This document shows, piece after piece, positions 7,354 to 13,530 of a stretch of DNA of 16,271 nt. The position numbers and the translations under genes were made by a program. The stretch covers positions 1 through 16,271 of the forward strand of contig JAUVLX010000035.1 in assembly GCA_030600525.1 (NCBI GenBank). The letters run 5' to 3'. Within the stretch, counting starts at the first letter, position 1. Each line of letters opens with the position of its first letter. This DNA is from Desulfobulbus sp. Its GTDB lineage: Bacteria; Desulfobacterota; Desulfobulbia; Desulfobulbales; Desulfobulbaceae. Below the pieces are notes generated by a model. It saw only the letters and a program-made list of their open reading frames with translations. It did no database searches and was not told the origin of the DNA.

Positions 7354-7836
7354 ATGGCTATTCGTTCTTCTGTCTTGTTTCTGGTTATAATGCTCACCAT
7401 GTTTTTGGTGCCAGCTTTTTCAAGTGCTGCACCGACCGAAGGCTTGAAAGGGTGGGAAGTGGGTGGGCAATATAACAGTCTTTATCATGTCTCTGAACTG
7501 GATCGGTTAAAGGGCGATGTCAAAAAGATAATCGAAGTCGTTCCTATGGAGGGAATGGACCAGGGGATTGGCCTTATTTTAAAAGATGGTGACGGAGAAA
7601 AGGTTACGGTACACATAGGGCCTAAGGCGTTTTTAGGGAAAAACTTTGGTTTAAAGCGTGGTGACCGTGTCAAAATACGCGGTGCATGGGCTGAAATTAA
7701 CGGGGAAGATGTTTTTATGGCTGCCAAAATCAAGAAAGGTGATTACTTCTCCCTCAAGGTGCGTTTAACCAAAAATGGCAAACCGTTCTGGAGTATGTCG
7801 CAGGATGAATTGGCAAAGGAACGTGCTGCTGAATAG
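7354..7836 (+). CDS. Small secreted protein with OB-fold-like domain, function unknown
   Basis: 160 aa. An N-terminal signal peptide (SVLFLVIMLTMFLVPAFSSA, cut near AAP at residue 26) indicates export. The mature part has alternating short strands (LKGDVKKIIEVV, GIGLILKDGDGEKVTVHIGP, LKRGDRVKIRGAWAEINGED, VFMAAKIKKGD), the pattern of a five-strand OB barrel. No catalytic or cysteine motif is seen. A near-perfect AGGAGG starts within the upstream TAG stop, 6-7 nt before the ATG, so it is co-translated with paaK2. I do not recognise a named family. It may bind a ligand or a partner of the transporter in the periplasm, but that is speculation. Confidence 0.8.
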   Translation: MAIRSSVLFLVIMLTMFLVPAFSSAAPTEGLKGWEVGGQYNSLYHVSELDRLKGDVKKIIEVVPMEGMDQGIGLILKDGDGEKVTVHIGPKAFLGKNFGLKRGDRVKIRGAWAEINGEDVFMAAKIKKGDYFSLKVRLTKNGKPFWSMSQDELAKERAAE

Positions 7837-7921
7837 TTTCGTCGTACGAGAAGCTAATAACTTTCCGGCCCTCCATTGATGACTGCAGTTTATTGCGGCT
7901 TCTTTATAGCCGGGAAATCAA

Positions 7922-7956
7922 TTGTCGGTGCTGATGAAGTAACCGGCAGTTTTTTT
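7922..7956 (+). terminator. Rho-independent terminator or attenuator just before the FKBP gene
   Basis: TTGTCGGT (7922-7929) pairs with ACCGGCAG (7942-7949) in an 8-bp stem with two G-T wobbles and a 12-nt loop. Seven T (7950-7956) follow directly. It ends only 17 nt before the next ATG, leaving no room for a promoter after it. Confidence 0.6.
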
Positions 7957-7973
7957 GTGAACAGGAGAACTAC

Positions 7974-8678
7974 ATGAAAGTGATTGTATCTGCTTTACTT
8001 GCCGGATTGGTTTTAACTGGCAACACGTTTGCCGCCGATAAGGCGGTGGTACTTGAAACTGAGCAACAAAAATTAAGTTATGCCATGGGATTGGATCTGG
8101 GAATATATTTTCAGGGAATCGATGAAAAGCTCGACCTGGAAATGCTCAATCGTGGCATGGTCGACTCATATAGTGGGAATGCACCACTTATTACAGCAGA
8201 GGAATCTGCAACGATTCAACAAGATTTTGCCAAGCGACAGCAGGAAAAACAGATAAAGAAAACTGTCGCCATGATTGAGAAAAATCAAAAGGCTGAAGAG
8301 GCGTTTTTAAAGGGGAATAAGGCAAAAGCAGGGGTCGTCGAAACCGAGACCGGATTGCAGTATAAGATGGTGAAATCGGGAACAGGAGATAAGCCAACCT
8401 CTACCGATATGGTTAAGGTCCACTATCAGGGAACACTGCTTGATGGAACAGAGTTTGACAGTTCATATAAGCGTAATGAACCTGCTGAATTCCAGGTAGA
8501 TCAAGTGATTCCAGGCTGGCAGGAAGCATTGCAGTTGATGGCTGTTGGCTCTACCTATGAGCTCTACATCCCTGCAAAACTTGCTTATGCCGACCGTGGA
8601 GCTCCTCCCGTAATCGAACCAGGCTCTATGTTGGTTTTTAAAGTTGAACTGCTTGACATACTCAAAGCTGAAAAATAA
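7974..8678 (+). CDS. Periplasmic FKBP-type peptidyl-prolyl cis-trans isomerase (Mip/FkpA-like)
   Basis: 234 aa with a signal peptide (VIVSALLAGLVLTGNTFA, mature from about residue 22), an FKBP_N dimerisation domain (about 28-125: LSYAMGLDLGIYFQG, then a charged helical stretch ending KAEEAFLKGNKAKAGV) and a C-terminal FKBP domain (about 140-232). Active-site residues of FKBPs are present: Y in VHYQGTLLDG, F and D in EFDSS, VIPGWQEAL, the Tyr of LAYADRG, and F in MLVFKVELLDIL. It accelerates proline isomerisation during folding of exported proteins. An AGGAG ribosome-binding site precedes the ATG. The size and layout match E. coli FkpA and Legionella Mip. A terminator hairpin sits directly upstream. 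Confidence 0.93.
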   Translation: MKVIVSALLAGLVLTGNTFAADKAVVLETEQQKLSYAMGLDLGIYFQGIDEKLDLEMLNRGMVDSYSGNAPLITAEESATIQQDFAKRQQEKQIKKTVAMIEKNQKAEEAFLKGNKAKAGVVETETGLQYKMVKSGTGDKPTSTDMVKVHYQGTLLDGTEFDSSYKRNEPAEFQVDQVIPGWQEALQLMAVGSTYELYIPAKLAYADRGAPPVIEPGSMLVFKVELLDILKAEK

Positions 8679-8742
8679 ATTTTAGGCAGTGCGTCGCTGC
8701 ACTTTGCAAACGTGACATAATCTCTTTATGGAGGCATCGTCT

Positions 8743-8934
8743 ATGGGCAAGGTAAAATCAGCAAAGAAGAAGTGCTGTGCAAAGTATCGTAAAAAAGGAA
8801 AACCGTGTACCAGGTGTCCCTTGTTTGCAGAAGGGTGTACATCAAAAAAAATGACGGTTGCAGTTCCTGAAACAGAAAAGAAAAAAGATAAGAAGAAAAA
8901 GAAGAAGAACAAAGACAAAAAGAAGACAAAGTAA
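8743..8934 (+). CDS. Small Cys-cluster, Lys-rich-tail protein, function unknown
   Basis: 63 aa. The ribosome-binding site decides the start: GGAGG at 8730-8734 is placed 8 nt before the ATG at 8743, and it lies inside what would be codons of an earlier in-frame ATG at 8728. The N-terminal half has five cysteines in the pattern CC-x9-C-x2-C-x6-C within KKCCAKYRKKGKPCTRCPLF, which suggests metal binding (zinc or iron) or a redox site. The C-terminal third is almost only Lys, with Asp, Asn and Glu, so it is very basic and may contact nucleic acid or anionic lipid. No signal peptide. It is 64 nt after the FKBP gene and may share its transcript. Confidence 0.7.
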   Translation: MGKVKSAKKKCCAKYRKKGKPCTRCPLFAEGCTSKKMTVAVPETEKKKDKKKKKKNKDKKKTK

Positions 8935-8957
8935 GCGTTCTTTTTGACAGGTTTACC

Positions 8958-9144
8958 AAAATGCCGGGTGTTGCCAGTAATGAGTCTGTTGATTTACTAA
9001 GTTTTTTGTTCGAGATCAAGGCATTCGGAAAAAATAACCACAGGCATATAGTTGATATTCCGAGGATTATTTTTTCCGAATAACGCCGATATCGGGCAAG
9101 AAACAGTAAATCAACGGGCTCAGTAATGTGCAACCCCGGCATTT
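8958..9144. repeat. Palindromic MITE-like element B in a convergent gap
   Basis: 187 bp forming almost one complete inverted repeat: arms of about 79 nt around a 29-nt centre (9038-9066). The outer ends AAAATGCCGGG (8958-8968) and CCCGGCATTTT pair, GTTGATTTACT recurs inverted in the middle of the arms, and the inner part is a perfect 15-bp pairing containing TTCGGAAAAAATAA (9024-9037) with TTATTTTTTCCGAA (9067-9080). It shares AGATCAAGGCATT (9013-9025) and GAATAACGCCGATAT (9078-9092) with element C. It lies between convergent genes and may also act as a terminator for both. Confidence 0.65.
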
Positions 9145-9233
9145 TTTATTTGTCAGCCACTCTTGATTGTGCTCAACATAAAGGAATTGTGTGCACGTGG
9201 ACAAATTGCCACAATGTTTATGAGAAATCCGGG

Positions 9234-10319
9234 TTAACTGTCCTCTCGTAACAGGAGTATAAAACCAAAGATTCCCATGAGCAGGTGAATGGAAATAGCC
9301 GCGAAAAAAGGATTCATATAGCCGGCCTTTGCAAGGGACTGGAGTGTGCCCCATATACCCCAACAACCAAAGGCCATGCCACAACTGGTTGGAACAGCAA
9401 GAGAAAGGTCTTTACCCCATTTTCTGTAGACAATTAAAAGCAGGGGTAAACCAAGAAAAAGCAAGGGCAGGCCAAGTAAGGTGTAGGAAATGCGGCCGTA
9501 AAAATTAGCCCAGGCCAGATTCCTTTCATCGTCAGACCTCTGGCGTTGAGTGGTTTTGTAGAGATCTAGCAGGGAGAGTTCCAGGGATTGATATTCCGGG
9601 ACAAAGAAGTCTTCTGGCTTTTCCTTGAAATGAAAGACTTTGGATGTAAAAAGATCGGTTGAAAAGTAGTCTTTTTCCGGTACTGCATACTGTACCTGTC
9701 CATTTTGCAGTGTCCAGGTATCATCTGCCCATTTCGCCTCTTTGGAGGCTATGTGCGTTGACAGTTCATGTTTATCATTCCATGAGGTGTAAGAAAAAAA
9801 GAGAAAGTCGTTGCTCTTGGACGATGGACGAGCAAAAGAGTAAAAACCCTCCTGTCCACGATAATAATATCGTCCATTACGATATATGCCGAGGGGGACG
9901 CGACCTTTTACTTCTTTGTTCCATATGCGATTGGTTTCTGCGATGGTCTTGGGCAAGATAAACTGGGACATTGCCAGGAAGAGCAGGGTAAATATGACCC
10001 CGGAAACCAGGATGGGAGCGGTGATTTTTTTTAAGGGAACGCCTCCGGCTTTGAGTGCAATTAACTCGTTGCTGTGATTGAGGATACCCAGGGTGACAAC
10101 TCCGGCAAGCAGGATACAGACCGGGCCCATCTGCTCAACTATGAAAGGTACGTTGAGCAGGAAGAATTTAAAGACAAGCCCCATGGATTTCCCTTTTTCC
10201 AGGAAGTTGTCTATTTTTTCAAAAAAATCAATCAGCAGGTAAATGGTAATAAAGCTTGCCATCAGCATGCTGATATTACGAAGGAATTGATAGAAGACGT
10301 ATCGGTAGAGGAGAATCAC
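9234..10319 (-). CDS. lptG: LPS transport permease LptG (YjgP/YjgQ family)
   Basis: 361 aa. It is an inner-membrane subunit of the LptB2FGC exporter, which extracts lipopolysaccharide and passes it to the periplasmic bridge. Family features are the N-terminal helix MILLYRYVFYQFLRN, the next helix with IYLLIDFFEKIDNFLEKG, the conserved coupling region GILNHSNELIALKAGGVPLKKI, a large periplasmic beta-jellyroll domain (about 130-265), and C-terminal helices LLGLPLLFLGLPLLLIVYRK and later. The DFFEKIDNF motif points to LptG rather than LptF. The start is GTG at 10319-10317, overlapping the stop of an upstream 43-codon frame by 4 nt (GTGA). No lptF lies next to it in this window, although the two are usually adjacent. 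Confidence 0.88.
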   Translation of the reverse strand: MILLYRYVFYQFLRNISMLMASFITIYLLIDFFEKIDNFLEKGKSMGLVFKFFLLNVPFIVEQMGPVCILLAGVVTLGILNHSNELIALKAGGVPLKKITAPILVSGVIFTLLFLAMSQFILPKTIAETNRIWNKEVKGRVPLGIYRNGRYYYRGQEGFYSFARPSSKSNDFLFFSYTSWNDKHELSTHIASKEAKWADDTWTLQNGQVQYAVPEKDYFSTDLFTSKVFHFKEKPEDFFVPEYQSLELSLLDLYKTTQRQRSDDERNLAWANFYGRISYTLLGLPLLFLGLPLLLIVYRKWGKDLSLAVPTSCGMAFGCWGIWGTLQSLAKAGYMNPFFAAISIHLLMGIFGFILLLREDS

Positions 10320-10447
10320 GGTTTTTGTATGAAAGAAAGGACGGTTATAGAGAAAAAGATCCAGGTGGCTATTGAATGTTCATGTCTGATCATATGTACC
10401 TTTTCAGGTGGTGTACCGCGCAGTTTTGGTGGCAAGTAAATACCCAT
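10316..10447 (-). CDS. Possible 43-aa ORF coupled to lptG, bordered by element C
   Basis: Reads leftward from an ATG at 10447 (an in-frame TAG directly precedes it) to a TGA that overlaps the lptG GTG in GTGA. It begins MGIYLPPKLRG and has a hydrophobic stretch ATWIFFSITVLSFI near the end. No ribosome-binding site is visible. It could be a small coupling peptide, or the surviving tail of a gene whose upstream part was lost next to the repeat at 10448. I do not recognise it and it may be fortuitous. Confidence 0.22.
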   Translation of the reverse strand: MGIYLPPKLRGTPPEKVHMIRHEHSIATWIFFSITVLSFIQKP

Positions 10448-10613
10448 CTAGGAGCCTGTCGGATAATAGGTTTTTTTTCTCAGATCAAGGCATTTTCAGG
10501 AAATCAAGCACAGCCATATAACTGATATCGGAGTCTGCGCTTACCTGCGAGCATTGATTTTCTGAGAATAACGCCGATATGGGGGAAAAAGACATTATCT
10601 GACAGACTTCTAG
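10448..10613. repeat. Palindromic MITE-like element C
   Basis: 166 bp bounded by CTAG at both ends (10448-10451 and 10610-10613). The terminal inverted repeats are imperfect over about 19 nt: GGAGCCTGTCGGATAAT matches the complement of 10593-10609 at 14 of 17 positions. If TA is the duplicated target, the ends are GGAG and CTTC. It shares AGATCAAGGCATT (10482-10494) and GAATAACGCCGATAT (10566-10580) with element B, and the exact 18-nt block 10529-10546 with element A. No coding capacity for a transposase. Confidence 0.65.
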
Positions 10614-10816
10614 CAAAATATTCACTTTTACCATGACTAGCTTAAAAGCAAAAGATGATTGTGGGTAGGTACCTTTTTCTTGCTGGTAACTGCCGGCCTG
10701 ATGAGACTGTATGCTTAGTAAAGTTTTTCTGGTTTTTTATTTTTTGACTCATTAGCGAGAACTTTATTCTTTGATTTCAATGTGTTGAGGTTGTGGGCGT
10801 AGCCCTAAGTCAAAAC

Positions 10817-10846
10817 TTGCTATTTTTGAAATCTCTGTGGTATAGT
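10817..10846 (+). promoter_or_regulatory. Sigma-70-like promoter
   Basis: TTGCTA (10817-10822), an 18-nt spacer, and TATAGT (10841-10846), in a long non-coding stretch upstream of the small ORF at 10899 and the DHH gene. It is the best promoter match in 10614-10898. Apart from it, that stretch shows nothing else I can support. Confidence 0.42.
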
Positions 10847-10898
10847 TGTCCTTCCCTACTCCCCCGATGCATGACCGGGAAGGAAAGGATGATTGTCT

Positions 10899-11027
10899 AT
10901 GGATCAGCCGATAACAAAAAAAGACCGTCGAGGTCAGTTATTTCCAACAAAAAGGATAGTATATTTTTGTGAATCGTTCTTTGGTTGGTTGTTGATGCCG
11001 CTGCGGTTCCACTTTCGTGAACTGTAG
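10899..11027 (+). CDS. Possible 42-aa basic small protein
   Basis: ATG at 10899 with a purine-rich GGAAGGAAAGG about 10 nt upstream, ending in TAG at 11025-11027. The product starts MDQPITKKDRRGQLFPTKR and ends with a hydrophobic then basic tail (IVYFCESFFGWLLMPLRFHF). A competing frame from the ATG at 10889 gives 27 aa. The stop lies inside a hairpin followed by a T run. No family recognised; the promoter and ribosome-binding site make translation plausible but not certain. Confidence 0.35.
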   Translation: MDQPITKKDRRGQLFPTKRIVYFCESFFGWLLMPLRFHFREL

Positions 11028-11039
11028 TGGCTTTTTTTT
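11009..11039 (+). terminator. Weak terminator or attenuator upstream of the DHH gene
   Basis: CCACT (11009-11013) pairs with AGTGG (11026-11030), followed by C and eight T (11032-11039). The stem is only 5 bp, so it may act as a leaky terminator between the 42-aa ORF and the DHH phosphoesterase gene 16 nt further on. Confidence 0.35.
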
Positions 11040-11054
11040 ATTATTGTAAATTTT

Positions 11055-12083
11055 ATGATTAAACGACTGGAAAAAATTGCAGACAGTGTCACGCAGAGTG
11101 CCAGTAAAAATTCGGCGACGACACGTCTCCAAGGATTTTGGGATATATTTGATCGCGATGACGAAGTTCTTATTCTTATCAGTGCCGACCCGGATGCCAT
11201 TTCCTCTGCCATGGCTGTTAAAAGGTTGCTCAGTTATAGAGTAAAGAGTGTGGCAATCGGCTATCCCAATGAAATCCGTCGCCTTAACAATATTACCATG
11301 GTGGATCGGCTTAAAATACCGCTTGTGCGCATGCACACCCTCCCTGTAAAAGATTACTCAAAATATATTTTGGTGGATTCACAGCCGAATCACCAGCCAT
11401 GTTTTGAAAAGATAACATTTGATGCAGTCATCGATCACCATCCCGTTACTAAGGGGTGGGATGCAAAATTTATAGATATACGGCCCGAATATGGTGCCGT
11501 GGCCTCCATGATGGTGGAGTATTTGCGTGCCGCAAACATTAAACCATCAGTAGCGCTTGCTACAGCCCTGTTTTACGGGATCAAGGTCGACACCCAGAAC
11601 TTTCAAAAGAAAAATATGCAGGCCGGAGACGGTATATCGTTTCGCTACCTGTTTAATATTGCGAACATGAATCTGGTTCGAAAATTTGAGCTTACCGAGC
11701 TGCGGCGCTCTGAACTCAAGTATTTTCGCATTGCCCTTAACGAAGTAAAAAGCAGGAAAGAGCGTGCTTATGTCCACCTTGGCAAGGTGGGGACACCGGA
11801 TATACTCGTTATTATTGCTGATTTTTTCAATCACGTTGATAAGTTTGACTGGGTCATTGTCTCTGGCGTGTACGGCGAAAAACTAGTGGTTATCTTTCGT
11901 TGTGACGGTTACCGGAAAAACGCAGGTAAGCTGGCCCAGAACACATTTGGTGAATATGGTCCGGCTGGCGGTCACAAAGAGGCTGCACGGGCTGAGGTGC
12001 CGATGAAGAATCTCCCCCTTAGAGAAAATCTCGAATTTACAACCAACACCCTCATTCGAATCATTACCCGCCACGTAAAATAA
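11055..12083 (+). CDS. DHH/DHHA1 family phosphoesterase (NrnA/RecJ-like)
   Basis: 342 aa. The N-terminal DHH domain (about 35-190) shows ILISADPDAISSAMA (motif I, D45 and D47), ILVDSQPN (motif II, D108) and VIDHHPV (motif III, D127-H128-H129). The C-terminal DHHA1 domain (about 225-340) ends in the substrate-binding GPAGGHKEAA (G305-G306-H307). Such enzymes use two manganese ions to cleave short oligonucleotides, pAp or cyclic dinucleotide products. Motif I normally begins with His (HxNPDxDA); here that position is Leu (L-I-S-A-D-P-D-A), so metal binding may differ. The ATG at 11055 has no strong ribosome-binding site nearby. It resembles NrnA in layout, but the exact substrate is not predictable. 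Confidence 0.85.
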   Translation: MIKRLEKIADSVTQSASKNSATTRLQGFWDIFDRDDEVLILISADPDAISSAMAVKRLLSYRVKSVAIGYPNEIRRLNNITMVDRLKIPLVRMHTLPVKDYSKYILVDSQPNHQPCFEKITFDAVIDHHPVTKGWDAKFIDIRPEYGAVASMMVEYLRAANIKPSVALATALFYGIKVDTQNFQKKNMQAGDGISFRYLFNIANMNLVRKFELTELRRSELKYFRIALNEVKSRKERAYVHLGKVGTPDILVIIADFFNHVDKFDWVIVSGVYGEKLVVIFRCDGYRKNAGKLAQNTFGEYGPAGGHKEAARAEVPMKNLPLRENLEFTTNTLIRIITRHVK

Positions 12084-12125
12084 AAACCCCATCCTCCCTG
12101 ATAACTGGTTCCCATTCAATAAAAT

Positions 12126-12165
12126 TGCAAGGAATGTTCTGCACCTATGAGAGTTATTCCTTGCA
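12126..12165. promoter_or_regulatory. 10-bp inverted repeat upstream of the glgC pair
   Basis: TGCAAGGAAT (12126-12135) and its perfect complement ATTCCTTGCA (12156-12165), separated by 20 nt. It lies just upstream of the promoter candidate at 12173-12201, with no T run after it, so an operator or an mRNA hairpin is more likely than a terminator. Confidence 0.35.
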
Positions 12166-12172
12166 CATGTCA

Positions 12173-12201
12173 TTGTTTATGCAATAAAGTGTACTTACAA
12201 T
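12173..12201 (+). promoter_or_regulatory. Promoter candidate for the glgC pair
   Basis: TTGTTT (12173-12178), a 17-nt spacer and TACAAT (12196-12201, five of six consensus bases). An RNA from about 12208 would have a leader of roughly 70 nt before the preferred ATG at 12277. Confidence 0.42.
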
Positions 12202-12276
12202 AAGCGCTTTTGTTCCTTAGCTCTATTCGGCATGGACAGATACAGCGAAAATGTAATCCCAGCAAGAGGTGTGCAC

Positions 12277-13530
12277 ATGTCTAAACCTTCAACCCTGGCA
12301 ATGATTCTTGCCGGGAGCCGTGTGGGTGAATTGGGTGTATTGACCCATTACAGACCAAAATCAGCGGTGCCGTTTGGTGGTTTTGCCCGTGTGATTGATT
12401 TTCCCCTTTCTAATTTACTTCACTCAGGTATAGAGCGCATAGCCATCCTCAGCCAGTATCGTTCTTATTCTTTGATTAACCATATAAGTACCGGTGCTGC
12501 ATGGGATATGATAGGCCGCAATCGTGGTATCTCCATCCTTCCCCCGTTTAAGGACTATGATAGTCCGCACTGGTATCGCGGATCCGCCGATGCTGTTTAC
12601 CAGAACCTTGATTTCATTAAGTACTATGATCCTTCGAACCTGTTAATTCTATCCGGTGACCATATTTACCAGATGGATTATCGGGAAATGATTAAATATC
12701 ACAATGACAAGAAGGCGGATCTCACGGCAGCATTTGTTCAGGTACCACTGGAATCTGCCTCCAGGTTCGGTGTTGCTGAGATTTCTGATGACTGTAGCCA
12801 AGGGGGCCGCGTACTTGCCTACGAGGAAAAACCTGATCAACCCAAGAGCAACTGGGCTTCTCTGACAGTGTACTGCTTTCGACCGGAAGTTCTTTACGAT
12901 GTGCTGAGAGAAAACCAGCAGAATGAGTCTTATGAATTTGGGCGTGATATCATTCCAATGATGATGAAACAGAATTATAATGTTCAAGGTTTTAAATTTG
13001 ACGGTTACTGGGGATATACAAGAACCGTTGATGAATACTGGCAGACATCCATGGACCTGCTTGGACCTGACCCAAAGATAGACATGGAAACATGGGGGGT
13101 CAGAACCAACCTTGCTCATCGAAATATTGCCGGTCGGCAGCCATTGAAAGTAGGTACCTGTGGCAGTCTTGAAAATTCGATGGCCTACAATGGTTGCATT
13201 ATTGAAGGAACGGTACGTAACTCTATCTTGTTTCCTGGGGTCAGGGTTGAAAAAGGGGCAGAGGTTGTGGACTCAGTCCTGTTTTTTGATAATGTCGTCA
13301 AGGAAGGTGCTAAGCTGTGCAGGGTCGTAAGCGACGTGAATACAACCTTTGGGACCAATGTGCAGGTAGGGGTTCCGGGGCGCGGTGAGCCTGGAAGCGT
13401 CAGTGTCATCGGGTGGAATAATAAGGTGCCAGCTGGAATGACCATAGGCAGTGGTTGCACGGTTGCACCCCGTATTGATGAGCACAGATGGCCGGAAAAG
13501 GGATTAAATGACGGGGAGGAGTTGAAATGA
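12277..13530 (+). CDS. glgC: GlgC-type glucose-1-phosphate adenylyltransferase, variant subunit
   Basis: 417 aa from the ATG at 12277, which has AAGAGGT about 6-8 nt upstream; an in-frame ATG at 12232 would add 15 residues that do not resemble the family. The N-terminal nucleotidyltransferase domain carries YRPKSAVPFGG, IDFPLSNLLHSG, SGDHIYQMDY (catalytic-type D128) and YEEKPDQPKSN (glucose-1-phosphate-type K185). The C-terminal part (about 290-417) is a left-handed beta-helix (SMAYNGCIIEGTVRNSILFPGVRVEKGA). The enzyme family makes ADP-glucose for glycogen. The N-terminal loop reads LAGSRVGELGVLT rather than GGxGxRL, so nucleotide binding may differ from copy 2. The stop overlaps the next gene's ATG by 4 nt. 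Confidence 0.88.
   Translation: MSKPSTLAMILAGSRVGELGVLTHYRPKSAVPFGGFARVIDFPLSNLLHSGIERIAILSQYRSYSLINHISTGAAWDMIGRNRGISILPPFKDYDSPHWYRGSADAVYQNLDFIKYYDPSNLLILSGDHIYQMDYREMIKYHNDKKADLTAAFVQVPLESASRFGVAEISDDCSQGGRVLAYEEKPDQPKSNWASLTVYCFRPEVLYDVLRENQQNESYEFGRDIIPMMMKQNYNVQGFKFDGYWGYTRTVDEYWQTSMDLLGPDPKIDMETWGVRTNLAHRNIAGRQPLKVGTCGSLENSMAYNGCIIEGTVRNSILFPGVRVEKGAEVVDSVLFFDNVVKEGAKLCRVVSDVNTTFGTNVQVGVPGRGEPGSVSVIGWNNKVPAGMTIGSGCTVAPRIDEHRWPEKGLNDGEELK

Noticed and set aside
7863..7913. TTTCCGGC with GCCGGGAAA as a terminator after the OB-like gene
   Set aside because: The loop is over 30 nt with a bulge and no T run; the hairpin at 7922-7956 is a much better candidate.
8682..8918. Minus-strand Phe/Ser-rich frame opposite the Lys-rich small protein
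   Set aside because: The Phe runs are the complement of the Lys codon tail, so it is a shadow of the real gene on the plus strand.
8958..10613. Elements B and C as a CRISPR array or phage attachment sites
   Set aside because: There are only two copies about 1.3 kb apart, with no regular spacers, and each is a long palindrome.
10464..10637. Minus-strand frame reading through element C (begins MVKVNILL)
   Set aside because: It is mostly made of repeat sequence with no ribosome-binding site; joining its flanks without the repeat does not restore a frame with the 43-aa ORF.
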